From NCBI GenBank assembly GCA_026261815.1, contig JAMPIT010000894.1, positions 59,057,647-59,121,646 of the forward strand: a DNA stretch of 64,000 nucleotides. Direction: 5' to 3'. Shown here piece by piece: positions 38,601-49,892 of this stretch (position 1 is the first letter of the stretch; the number at the start of each line of letters is the position of its first letter). Both the position numbers and the translations under genes were made by a program. The notes beneath the pieces are model-generated. The model worked only from the letters and a program-made list of their open reading frames with translations. It was not told the origin of the DNA and ran no database searches. The stretch is from Monarcha castaneiventris obscurior. Taxonomy: Eukaryota > Chordata > Aves > Passeriformes > Monarchidae.

Positions 38601-39189
38601 GTCTTCATGCCCTTTGCTATCCAAACATAGGGTAGTACATGGCTCCTGTTGTGTCTCTCCATGTATTACTCATCACAGGTGTAGATGATAAAATACTCTC
38701 AGTAGAGATAAAAGCCAGCAAGGCCATTATGTCCAGGGACCTTTTATGTGGGAGCAATTTAATGGAAATATTCAATGTTGGAGCTGTACACCAACTGTCG
38801 AAGCTGGGTCTCCCTTTCCTTAGGAAGGGAAACAACTTGTCTACTGCAGCTGCCCATCAGAGACAAAGGCCATCAAGGTCTTTCTGTCCTGAAAACTTTG
38901 TGTTGGAGCAATCCCTGGACATATTCATTATTGGATATGTTATCCGAATTTTGATGGTGGGCTCTTGAAAGTGTTTGAAAATGCTTTGCTTTTCCACAGG
39001 AGGGGAACTATCCAGCTCTAGCGATTCTGACTCTCTTCTGGCTGCCAATGGTAAGTAAAGGTCAGCTACAGCTTTCTAACCTGGCACCTTTCTTGCGGAA
39101 GCAAGCCCACAAAATTAGATTGTATTGAATAGTTGAACACAGCTATAAATTTCGTTTGTTAAGTCCGGAAATTGAAACCAAGCATCTTT

Positions 39190-39385
39190 CTGTCCTGACA
39201 CATTTTGTTTGAGTGATGACGTTTTCAGCTTTGGGCCTGCACTTTGGGTTGCTTAGTTAGGCATGGTCCATTTACTTTTTTTGCAAATAAACACTGCCAT
39301 CTAGTGGAACTATTGAACGGGGACAGGGACAGGGTAAAAGCCAAGAGCTTTTTCTCCTGGCAGCTTTGTTTGGGAGCAGTAAGTG
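39190..39385 (+). repeat. direct copy of the 45.3-kb repeat arm
   Basis: It shares, in the same orientation as 45330-45562, the strings TGTCCTGACACA, a GACGTTTT block, the TTGCAAnTnAACA block and an AAAAnCCAAGAGC block. Confidence 0.65.
39294..39307 (-). promoter_or_regulatory. CTCF-like binding motif
   Basis: The minus strand reads CCACTAGATGGCAG, matching every position of the commonly cited CTCF core CCASYAGRKGGCRS. Binding is not shown. Confidence 0.4.
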
Positions 39386-41210
39386 GAGGGGTTCAGTTTT
39401 GAATCCTGGCTGAAAGAACGAGATCCTGCTTACATCTGGGAGGGAAAGAGAATAGTCTTATTGTTGGCAGTGTAGTTCATAAGCTGAAGAAGAAAGGTTC
39501 AATCCAGCACTTGCTCTTTCTTCTGGAACTTTTTCTGTGGGACTAGCTGCTGAATAGTTTTAGTTTTTAATTTTGTAACTAGCCTCTGCAAGACTGAAAA
39601 TGTAGAGATGTTTGTAGGGCTGAGGAAGAAATCACATAGACTGTGTGTGGCGGTTTATAAGCTGTAAGAAGAAAGTGAAAAAGTCTGGCTTTTTGATCTA
39701 GGACATTTAGTATGATAACATTTTACTAAACCTTTTAAGTTTTGAAGTCGAGCTGTACAACAGAACATGCAGTCCAGTAGGAAACTCCATAGCTGTATGA
39801 TATGCCTTACAATTCCAAGGACACAAGTTAAAAGAAGAGCCAGCAACATTTTTCTGATGTGGCTCTTTTTGTGACCAAGATTTTTGCCAGATGTTTTCAA
39901 TTTTGTAGCTGGACTCAGCAAGAGTGAAAAAATGTAAAGGTATATGGAGCTGGGGAAAAAAACCAACAGCAGCAGGATGTGTGTGTGTAGTGCAGTTCAT
40001 AGGCAGCAAGGGAAAGCTGCCAAAACTGTTCATCCTAAAACCTGCATGTTAGAAAGAATGTGTTAGTACCTGTAGTTGGATAGGAAAGCTCAAAGCCCCA
40101 GTGACATGCTATTGTTGACATCCTTCGATGTGTATGTTAAACCCAAAAACTGTTTTGTCCCTGTCACTTTTTGAGGCCAGATTAAAGTTGTAGAGCTGGG
40201 CTCAGCGAGAGAGCAAAAATATAAGGGTGCATACAGCTGAAAGTAAAAAGCATAGCAACAATGTGTGTTGTGCAGTTAAAGGCTGTAGGGAAAAACCAAT
40301 ACCCAGCACTATCTTTTTTGTTCTAGGACTTTTTTAATGGCAGCAGATACTGAATTGAGAAGGAATTTACATAGGCTCTTCACCTTCCATTTGAAACACT
40401 TAATTCCCACCACAATCAAGGGGCAATATGAATTCCTCTCCAGTTGTATGTAATATCAACTTATTTCACATTTGAAGACACTAGCTACAAAACTGAAAAT
40501 ATCACACGAAAACCTTGTACACAAAATGGGCAAGAGGAGAAAGTTGTTGCTGACTTCACCTTTACCTCATTCCCCTTGAACTTTGGTGCTATGTGCTTTT
40601 CTTCTCAGCAGCACATTCTTTCTACCTTGTAGAACTGATATTTAAAATTTAAACCATCCAGGAAGTGCTCCCAAAAATAAGGTCCTGGAAAAAAAATTAC
40701 ATTTGTAGGCATCACCTTCCTTTCCCAGTACCGGAAGTGCTCACATAACACAATGTTACTCACATTCTTTTCAGATTTATATATCTTCACATCTTTTCAC
40801 TCTCGCCAGTGCAGGATCCCAAAAGGAACCACTCCATTTACTAAGGTGCCTTCTAAAGGTGCCAGGAGAAAAAGCCCTTGTTGGCTTTTACTTTCCCCAT
40901 GTCACTTTTCAATAGCTCTGCTAGATGACGGTGTGCAGTTGCAAGAAGTAAATGTATCGTGGTTATTTCTAAACCACAAAATATGCAGATCCAACGTAGA
41001 AAAGTCTTGTCACTACTCTCAAACAAAATGTTTCAAGACAGAAAGATTTCACTTACATTACCCTTTTATTTTCAAACATGTATTCCAACATCAAGTGGCA
41101 CACACCTTTCCCTTGCAATATGTAAACTGCACACACCTCACAGTGCTGTGCAATTTACTTCTCAGCTATATGCAACAGCATACACTTTCACATGTCCACA
41201 AGTGCTTTTC

Positions 41211-42320
41211 CATTGGAATTGAAACAGGTAGCCACAGTGTTTCAGGTACAGGTACTGCCCTGGGAGGTAAAGATCAGCAGCATTTTTTTCCTACCATTTT
41301 TGTGTTGGGACTGTGTTTAGACATGCTCATTATTGATAGTGGTATCTAAATGTCGGTTCCTGGCTTTCATGGGAAGAAAAGCACATAGCCCCAGTGTTTC
41401 GTATATGGGTTGTAGCTTTCCAGCAAGTCACTTCTGTCCTGCCTTCTTTTTGTGTGGGAGCAATCTTTGGACATATTCATTATCAGAGGTGGTATCCTCA
41501 TTTTTGTGTTGGCCTATTGAGAGTGTAAAAAAGTGCTTTTGCAGGGGAAAGAAAGCATGTCACCACAGTTTTGTAGGTTCAAGTTATTGGATGTCCGTGG
41601 TAGGTAAAAGCCAAAGAATCCCTTTTGTCCTGCCCTCGCTTGTGTGGGAGAAATCCTTCAGAGTCTTTATCCTCATTTCACTGCTAGCCTGTTGAAAGTG
41701 CTTTTCCTTGGGAAGGAAAGCATCTACCCACTGTGTTTCAGGTGAGGTAATAGGCTCTCCATCAGAGGTAAATGCCCTCAATCACTTTTCTTCTGTCCTC
41801 TGTTGTGTGGGAGCAATCCTTGAATGAATTACCTATCAGAGGTCATATCCATATTTAGCGGCTTGCCTACAGACCTCATGGAAAGTCCTTTTTCCTGAAA
41901 AGGAAAGCATGAAGCCTCAGTGTCTAAATTGCAGGTTGTATGTTGCCCATGGGAAGTAAATGCCAGCAAGTTACTTCTGTCCTTCCTTCTTTTGTGGGGG
42001 AGCAATTCTTGAATGTGTTCATTGTTGAAGGTCATGTCCTTGCTTTGATGCTGGCTTTTGAAAGTTTAAGGAAGTTCTTTTCCATGGGAAGGAAAGCATG
42101 TAACCCCAGTGTTTCAGGTGGAGGTTATAGGCTGCCCAGGGAGCTGATATCAAGAGGACTTTCTGTCCTACCACCTTTCATGTGGGGTCTATCTATTTGT
42201 GTGATCTTTATTGTTAGTGGTACCTAAATGTTGGTGGTAGGCTCCTGCAAGGGAATGTCAGTTTCATTCTTTGGGAAGGAAAGCACTTCTCTTTGGTGTT
42301 TCTGGTGCAAGGTCCAGTCT
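41211..42320 (+). repeat. tandem repeat of about 160-190 bp, seven units
   Basis: A GGGAAGGAAAGCA-type anchor recurs near 41211, 41371, 41544, 41710, 41896, 42086 and 42273. Each unit continues with CCCCAGTGTTTCAGGT, a CTTCTGTCCTGCC block and GTGTGGGAGCAAT. Units are diverged, so this is an old satellite-like array. Inverted copies occur at 44.4-44.7 and 49.1-49.35 kb. Confidence 0.85.
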
Positions 42321-43580
42321 TACCGATCAGAGAAAGGCAAAATTAGACAAGAAAGGGGTAGGCAAGGCAATGAGAGTCATAAGAGAAGGCAAGGCAAAGA
42401 CAGGAAAAAAAGGGTAGGGAAGTCAAGGTGAGGTGTTACTGACTATGGCAATGCAAGGCAACAGAGTGATTTTAAGGGCAAGGGAAGGACATGGAGGTGT
42501 CAGAAAAGAACTGCAAGGTTCCGGTGGGAAAGGCAAGGCAAGGCAAAGGAGGGGCAGAGAAAGCTAAGCAAGGCCAGGGACAAAAGTTGTAGGCAAATCA
42601 AGGCAGGAGATGGGCATGCAAGGCAATGAAGTGCAAGGGAGTGGTAAGAGGCCATGGCAAGTCAAGGGTTGGCTTTGTAAGGAAAGGCAAGTGTGAGGTA
42701 ACCAAGGAGAAATGAAGGAGAAGGCAAGATAAGGTGAGGTGAGGAAAACAGGGATGAGGAAATGAAGGATGGGGAATGAATCAACAAGGCAGTGGAGGTT
42801 TGGGACGGGCAATGGTAGGACAGGGAAGGCTCAGTAGGGCAAGGGAATGGATGGTCAGGAATGGTAAGGATATGCGGTAGTAGAGTGGCAAAGGCAAGGC
42901 AAGGCAAGGCAGGGGTAGGAAAGACAATGACAGTCATAGGAGGTATATGCGGTAGTAGGGTGGCAAAGGCAAGGCAAGGCAAGGCAACCCCAGCAAAAAA
43001 CAGGAAGTTAAGGTAGGAGATGAGTGATCAAGGCAATGGAGTGGTAGGAAGTGCAAGGGAAGAACACAGAGGGGTCCGTAAGGCAAGGGAAAGCATGGGG
43101 AAGCCAGACAAAGAAAGGAGAGTGCCACAAATGGCAAGGATGTGCAACTTTGGGTAGGAACAGCAGGACAAGGCAAGGGAGGGGTAGGCTAGGTAAAGCA
43201 AGGCTAGGGATGAAAATTGTAGGAAGGTCAAGGCAGGAAATGGGCATGAAAGATAACAAAAGGGAAGAATACAAGGGCAAGGCAAGATTTGGCTTCAAAA
43301 CCAAGGCTACTGGGATGTAGGCAAGGGATAGAAAATAATAGGAAGAACAGGCAAGTCCAGGCATGGCCAGGGAAAAAATAAAAAGGAAAGTCAGACTTGG
43401 GGATGGGTGAGAAAGGCAAGGCAATGAACTGGCAGGAAAGTCAAGAGACGGACATAGAGGAGTGACCATATATTGGTGGAGAAGGAAAGGCAAGGCAAGG
43501 TGAGGGAGGAGAAGGGCATGGAAAGGAAAATAGGGCATGGAAGAGGTAAGAAGAGAAGGGCAAGGAAACAGAAATACTTT
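42321..43580 (+). repeat. GGCAA pentamer-derived array
   Basis: Long stretches are built on AAGGC / GGCAA, with perfect runs such as 42896-42911 and 42967-42987, interleaved with purine-rich spacers. Open frames on either strand simply translate the repeat. Confidence 0.9.
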
Positions 43581-43967
43581 GCATAGCCATCCGTCTCCTT
43601 GACTTCCCTACCCATTTTTCCTGGCCTTACCTTGCCTGTTTCTACTGTCCAGAAAGAGTGTTCTGTCACTTTTGCATGGGATCAGCTACGCATGCTTTCT
43701 GTTATGAAGAAGGGCATCCAATTTCTATTACCCTTCCCAGCACTCCATTGCCTTCTTTTGCCTTGCCCATCCATCACCAAGCCTTGCCTTGAAAATCAAA
43801 GGATGCAGTGGGTGAACTGTTGTTCAGGCTCCAGTGTTAGTAGAGCAGATGTTCAGGTATCACAGGGAAGTAAATGCCAGCAAGACATATCTGGCCAGGA
43901 ACCATCTGTGTACCTACAATTTCAACTGCACCCATTGAAGTACCAGTACAAACCTTAGTACCTGCAC
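43581..43967. other. spacer within the repeat block
   Basis: It contains short reversed GCCTT strings and one stray piece of the 180-bp unit (GGGAAGTAAATGCCAGCAAG, 43864). Confidence 0.5.
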
Positions 43968-43969
43968 TT

Positions 43970-44830
43970 CCCTTCTCAGCTCTAGGTACTGTCATAGTCT
44001 TTCCGTCTCACAGAGTCAGGATCCAAAACAACAGCACCAGGAATTGCTCAGACATTAGCGTACCGGGACAAATAGCTCAACAGCTCGGCTTCTGCATTCC
44101 CACTGTACCAGTTCAACAGCTCCAACCGACAGAGCTGCCTACTCTAGGAAAAGGAAGTACATTCAACAAGAGAACCCAGCTGCAGATCCAAAACTAGTTA
44201 CTTTGCCAAAGAGAGGAACTATAAGCCCACCTCAAAAGAAAGGGGACACCCTCCTGCAAAACAGAAACCATCTGATCCCATGCCAAGGTACCAGAACATG
44301 GTTACTGGGCACTATAGCAGCCGCACACCAGTTCTCTGCATAGCTGCTTACCTTGTCCAAAAGAAGTGCACTGCCAGAACTTCAGCAGACCACCTCTGAG
44401 AAGTGGAAACAACATGCCAAAACAAGTCTTTCAGGACACCACCTCCAAAAGATCGATACCAGCTCCATAATTGCACAGACTGAGGAAGTGTTTCCATAAC
44501 AAATATCCCAGGATGGAAAGTTGCTGCCACCCTTTACATCCAGCTCCTTATGTACACCTGAAACACTAAGGCTACGTGCTTTCCTTCCCATGGAAAAGCA
44601 TTGCCACCCTCATTCAGGGACTTACCAAGCAAAAAGTTGGATAGCACCAACGTATACAATACATCCACCAATTGCTCCTACACAAAGGTGCCTGGCCAGA
44701 AATGACTCGCTGGGGTTTACTTTCCTATAGTACTTGAATACGTGTTCCACCCAAGCTGGGACTACTTCCTTTGCTTCTCAAGGCAAGGCACTCTGAGTCA
44801 CTTGGCCTTGCTTTGCCTTCAGTTCCATTG
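43970..44830 (-). repeat. duplicated block, copy 1
   Basis: It aligns in direct orientation with 48575-49450 at an offset of about 4.61-4.64 kb. Paired landmarks are TCTCACAGAGTCAGGATC at 44006 and 48617, CCTTGTCCAAAAGA at 44351 and 48979, and TCTGAGTCACTTGG at 44792 and 49431. On the minus strand it contains the 160-190-bp unit. Confidence 0.85.
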
Positions 44831-45300
44831 CCTAGTCTTTCCTAGACTATCATTGCTTTGCCTTCCCTTGCCTAGGTCTCCCTTACCTCTCTCTGCCTCT
44901 GCTTTGCTTTGCTTTACCTTGACTACCACTCCTTTGCAGTGCCTTGCCTGCAGGCAAAAGCAATTGCAATCGAAGCGTAGGTGATTCTAGGCAAATAAAG
45001 GGAGGGCAGGGAAATAAAGACCAGTGAGGGGAGATCTAATGGAATGTTAGGCATGAGAAGTCCCAGAAGTTGTAGGCAAGGCATGGCATAGGAAGGAAAG
45101 TCCAGTGATGAGTAGGCCAGGCAGGAACAGGGAGGGCCTAAGCAAAACCAGGCCAGGCAAGAAAGGGGCAGGCAAGTTAAGGCACAGAACAGGCGTAAAA
45201 GGAAGTTCAAGAAGGCAAGAAACTGGTGGCCTCTGCAAGGCAAGGACCGACAGAAACAGTATAGCAAGGCAAGCAAGGGGGAGGGACACATGGCATGACA
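44760..45300. repeat. GGCAA/TTGCC array, mixed orientation
   Basis: The plus strand is TTGCC-rich to about 44950 and switches to GGCAA-rich afterwards. The pentamer array is therefore itself inverted about a point near 44950. Confidence 0.8.
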
Positions 45301-45329
45301 AGGGCTGGAAAGGAGTTCGTGTTGCAGAT

Positions 45330-45562
45330 TGAGTGTGGTGCAAATACGAGTTTGCACTTGGAAGGGGAAGATGAGCCAACTCTATTTGTCCTGACACAGT
45401 TGATTGGAGAGCAGCGACGTTTTAAACTTGGATTGGCCCTTGTAGTTGTTTAGAGCTAGGCAAGGCAAACGTCCTTCTTTTGCAAGTCAACAGCGTCGTC
45501 GTGTGGTTATTTTTATGAGCGCACTCAGTGGCCGGGAAAAAGACAAGAGCGTTTTTGTCCTA
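45330..45562 (+). repeat. inverted-repeat arm, left
   Basis: It is inverted relative to 48170-48400. Shared pieces include GAGTGTGGTGCAAA, TTGCACTTGGAAG, TTGTCCTGACACAG, TGTGTGGTTATTTTTATGAG and a GAAAAAG-C-AAG block. Confidence 0.85.
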
Positions 45563-46929
45563 GCACCGATAGTATAGGAGCAGCTGGTGTAAGAGCCACG
45601 TTGTGCATCCCGTCTGTTGGAGACTAAAACAACGTGATCGTGCATAGTGCAGGGAAGGAAGATGACTCGTTTCATTATTGGTTGTACATCTCATCAGCTG
45701 CAAAAGAAATGGGAATGATAGCGCTGCCCCTTTCTTCTAAAAATTTTTCTGTGGGACCAGCCACAGAATGTTTCTTGTTTTGTAACTGGATTCCGTGAGA
45801 CTGAAAGTGCTTGAGGGTGCTTAGAGCTGAGAGCACAGAGCTGGGAGTGCTGCACCTTATAAGTTACAAGAGGAAAGTGAAAACCAGCTCTTATTTTTTG
45901 TTCTAGGTGTTTTGATATGGGAGCTGGAAGTGAGCTTTGAAGGTGGGCTCGGCAAGGGTGAAGGAAAGTGATGGCACATGTAGCTGAGCAAGAAGGTGCA
46001 TAATAAGCTCACAGAATACCAGTTAAACCTGGAGAAACAACAGCTTGGCTGAGTGGGCTCCTTTTGTGGCCAACATTTTCACTTAATACAGTTATATTCC
46101 GTTTCAGGAATGCTCCATGACTGAAAGAAAAGCGTGATCATACATTTAACCTGAAAGGAAAGTTCATATCCCCGGTTTGCATGGTGTTGCTAAAATTCAA
46201 AGTGGATGTGAAACGAAGTATATTGTTTCCAGATGAAAATTATGGAGCTGGAATCAGGGAGAGAGCAAAAACCAAGCAGTGCATGCAGCTGAAAGGAAGA
46301 ACCAAAATAAAAACGTGTGTTGTGCAGTTCAAAGCTGCATAAGAAAAATGATAGCCAGCACTGGCTCTATTGATCCAGAATGTTTCAACGTGGTCGATCC
46401 ACAAAGTCTCAGCGAGATTCAATATAACACTCACAAGAAACTGCTCCTTTCCATCCAAGAGCCTTAATTAGCAACAAAATAGAGGCGCCAGAAGGATTCC
46501 CTCGCCAGAAAAGTAATAATTGCCAGATAGCTCTTTACCAATACACACCTCAGCATCTGTCTACAGGCATTCCTTCTCAGATCTCATTAAGCCTCTTTCG
46601 ATGCTAAAGGACTGAAATGTTAAACTCTAGTTAAAAGCTCGTTCACAATCAGTGTCACATGAAAATGCTCTTGCTGACTCACCATGTAACTCCCACCCTT
46701 TGAAGTCTGTCACACAAATTGCAGATACAAACATTCACACTCCTTCCACACACAGTGTTACAAGGCCCATGCAGTGGTATCTCCGCAGAGAAGCAAGTAT
46801 CAAAAGAGAAGGCGTCCCTAACTAAGCGTCTAAAATAAGAAGCAGTTAAAATGCTTAAAACGCCCTGCGGCTCAGTACTTTCATTGTCACATATATGAGC
46901 TGTCATACTTCTAACTCAAGAAGGCTCCC
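45563..46929. repeat. repeat mosaic between the inverted arms
   Basis: It carries further copies of the 39.5-40.3-kb modules (near 45690, 45850 and 46315). From 46470 on I see nothing recognisable. Confidence 0.5.
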
Positions 46930-48169
46930 TTGAAACCGTCCAGCAGCTGCGGCCTTAAAAAACCCCTACAAGAAAAATCCACTGTACGTCTACACCTTCC
47001 CCTAGATGCAGGTCAGATGCACAAAACAACCATTAAAAAATCGGCAGGCGGGAGAGCAGCAGGGACTCGTCTTGCAAGCCCGTATCATGCGCACGCGAGC
47101 CCCGTGCGCTGCGGCTTCGTTCTTCGCCTTTTCCAACCCCGTCGTACCTTCGTTCTCCCGGAGGCGAGCAGTCACCTGCTTCCCGCACGGGGCACCCTGC
47201 CGGCAGCGAAGAGCTCCAGCGCACTGCTTCTGCCGAAACACTCCTGGGCCGTGACCCTTTCCTTGCTGAGCGCTTCGGTACCACCGCATCCTCCTGCCTC
47301 TTTTGCGGTCTGAATCGAAACGGAAAGCTTTCCGGCTGCGTCTTGCGCAGAGGACGGTGCCGGGACAACCGGCTTGCCCGGACTTTGCCCCCCGCCTTCT
47401 CGTGGCAGCTCGTCTTTGCACCACCACCTGCTGGGGCCAGTCCTCTTCCCTTGACGAAGCCGCTAAGCGCCGTCCAGCTGGCGGCGCCGTCTGCCCGCTC
47501 CTTCTCACCTCCAGGTACCACGGCGCACACTGCAGTCTCCCGCAAGGAGCAAAGATCCCGGCGGACGTCTCGCACAGGAAAAGGTGCCACGACAAAAGCA
47601 CGTTCTCCGTCACCCCTTGGAGTGGCCCAGATTGTGGTGCCGCGTTAGATGCCTTGCGCTTTGAAAGACTCATCCCACCAAGCGCTTCACTACGGGCAAA
47701 GTTCGCTGAGCGAGAGCTACACGGACAGCGTGGACGCTGCGAAACCTAAAGGGGTTCTCCTTGGACCTCGAGCGCAGGAAAAACTGTGCACAGCAACACG
47801 GTGGCTCTGCGCGCAGTATGCACGCTGAGGAGCGGCGAGGTTGAAATGCCGTCGCGGGGTTTCTATTCCGCCCAGACAACGTAAGGCGAGGAACGAAGCC
47901 GCAGGGCACCGTGCTCGTGTGTGGGGCGCACAGAAGTGCACAAGTCCAAGAGAAGCGCCTTCGCAACCCCAGTCAGCCAAGAGCATTCTTGCTAGCGACA
48001 AGAACAATTCTCGGCTGACTGCGATTATGATGGAGCTTTTGCTGGAGTTCTGCTAGTCAGTGCGCAGCACGCAGAAGCCCACTGCTCTGCGGCTTCGTTC
48101 TTCGTCTTAGGGAGTGTGAGCGGGAGAGAAGCCCAGCGACGGCATTCAACTTTGCCGGCTTCTCAGCCT
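46930..48169. other. CpG-rich core between inverted arms
   Basis: CpG-dense and GC-rich, unlike the flanks. The string GCGGCTTCGTTCTTCG occurs at 47110 and 48090 in one orientation and, slightly changed, at about 47885 inverted. Open frames of 148-223 codons on both strands overlap one another and have the Arg/Ala/Pro/Ser composition expected from GC-rich DNA, so I do not call genes. It could be a CpG island promoter or part of the repeat unit. Confidence 0.6.
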
Positions 48170-48400
48170 GGCCAGAAAAGCGCTTGGCTTTTTCCGAGGC
48201 TCTGTCGGCGCTCATAAAAATAACCACACGATGGCGCTGTCGACCTGCAAAAGAAGGAAACGCACCCAGCTCAGCTCGAAACCATTCCAAGGGCAGAGCC
48301 AATTTGGAAACGTCCTTGCTCTCAAATCAGCTGTGTCAGGACAATAGGATTTTGCTATTCTTCCTCTTCCAAGTGCAAGCTCTTCTTTGCACCACACTCA
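48170..48400 (-). repeat. inverted-repeat arm, right
   Basis: Partner of 45330-45562. It contains CCACACGATGGCGCTG, which resembles but does not fully match the CTCF core found in the copy at 39.3 kb. Confidence 0.85.
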
Positions 48401-48574
48401 AACGGCAGCATGAACTCCTTTGCCCTAGTAAATCCTTTCATTCTCTCCCAGTCTGGCCACAAACTTGAAAATGTCTGGCAAAAACAGGGCTCACAAAAGC
48501 GCCTGCTGAGAAAGCTCTTGCTACCTGCAACTTCAACGGCATCCATTGATTCCCCTGCAGACACCCTGCTATCA
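48401..48574. repeat. repeat-derived linker
   Basis: It contains a piece (GAAAATGTCTGGCAAAAAC) matching, inverted, the sequence near 39880. Confidence 0.5.
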
Positions 48575-49450
48575 GCACCTTCCTTCTCAGCTCTAGGTAC
48601 CATCCTAAGCCTTCAGTCTCACAGAGTCAGGATCTGAACAGAACGGCACCAAGGACTGCTGACCCACTAAAGGTACATGGACAAAAAGCTCAACAGTTTG
48701 GCATTTGCACTCCCACTGACAGTTCGACAGCTCTTATCCAGAGAACTGGCAATTGGGAAAAGCCTTTACATTCCCTAAGAGCACCCAATTTGCAGATCCA
48801 CACCTGCTTTCTTTGGCAAAGAGGAACTATAAGCCCACCTCGGAAGAAATGGCATCCCCTCCTCCAAAATACAAAACATCCAGTGCCTGATCCCATACAA
48901 TGTGCCAGAACTGTTACTGGGGACTACTTGCCCAGGGCACTAGATTGGCTGTACACCAAGACTCAGTGCAACTGTTTACCTTGTCCAAAAGACGTGTGCT
49001 GCCAGAATTTCAGAAGGCCACCTCTGAGAAGTGGAAACCACATGCGAAATGGAATCTTTCAGGAGACCACCTTCCAAGGATGGATGCCAGTGCCATAACT
49101 GCATGAATTGAGGCAATGTCTCCATATCAAATATGCTGGGACAGAAAGTTGTTGCAGCCCTTGACCTCCACAAGGCAGCTTCTTATCAGCAGCACCTCCA
49201 AATCTGGGGCTATGCGCTTTCCTTGCCATGAAAAAGCATTGCCATTCTTGTTCAGGAACTTACCCAGCCAAAGTTGCATACCACCTCCCATATTGCATAC
49301 ATCCAACAATTGCTCCCACACAGAAGGTGCCAGGACAGAAATACCTTGCTGGACTATTCCTCCCCATGGTACCTTAACATCTGCTCCACCAACACTGGCA
49401 CTATGTCCTTTGCTTCCCAAGAAAAGGTAGTCTGAGTCACTTGGTCTTGT
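48575..49450 (-). repeat. duplicated block, copy 2
   Basis: Direct copy of 43970-44830, collinear with it apart from small indels. Confidence 0.85.
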
Positions 49451-49690
49451 CTTGCCTTCAGCACTGTGCCTAGATTTTCCTAGCCTACCCTTGCTTTGCT
49501 TCCCTTGCCTACGTTTGCTTTGCCTTACCTTACCTACAACTTCCTTGTTTTGTTTTGCCCTGCCTACCACTCTTTACTTTGCCTTCCATGCAGGCAAGGA
49601 AACGCAAACCAAGTGTAAGCAACTCCGGGCAAGTCAAGGGAGAGGTAGGCAAGGCCAGAGCAGCGGGCGGAAAGCAAATGGAGTGGTAGG
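49440..49690. repeat. GGCAA/TTGCC array, right end
   Basis: TTGCC-rich to about 49590, then GGCAA-rich. This mirrors 44760-45300, so the array belongs to the duplicated unit. Confidence 0.75.
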
Positions 49691-49704
49691 AGAGAGAAGG
49701 CCTT

Positions 49705-49892
49705 TCCAGGGTTCTTTCCAGGTATTGCCAACTATGGAGGTGGCCGTCAGGACCGGAGAAAAAAGGCGGATGTACGCAAGTCACGTCAAGAGACCCCTGA
49801 AGCCACCTGGATTTTGGACTATAACTTTAGCTCCAGGTGATATCAGAGTAACCCTTAAATGGGAAAAGAAGGATGGTGAGCAAAAGAACTGA
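49705..49892 (+). pseudogene. pol: class I retroviral integrase C-terminus
   Basis: The frame reads GSFQVLPTMEVAVR... YASHVKRP, the order of the C-terminal domain of gammaretrovirus-like integrases, which helps hold viral DNA. The rest of pol is missing: the sequence just upstream is the GGCAA array. The frame stays open for about 30 codons after the SHVK motif and ends at 49892. Confidence 0.65.

Larger units (their letters stand above)
38640..41210. repeat. diverged higher-order repeat, left part
   Basis: The strings TGTGTGTTGTGCAGTT / ATAAGCTGTAAGAAGAAAG recur near 39470, 39645, 39990 and 40262. They are followed each time by a variant of TCTTTTTGTTCTAGGACTTT and of TTTTGTAGCTGGACTC. The same module recurs near 45690, 45850 and 46315. 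Inverted pieces occur at 40470-40560. This is a mosaic of old repeat units and not a gene. Confidence 0.7.

Noticed and set aside
42564..43538. Overlapping minus-strand frames rich in Leu, Pro, Ser
   Set aside because: Direct translation of the GGCAA/TTGCC array.
47002..47749. Frames of 148-223 codons in the CpG-rich core
   Set aside because: They overlap on both strands with GC-driven composition and no recognisable domain.
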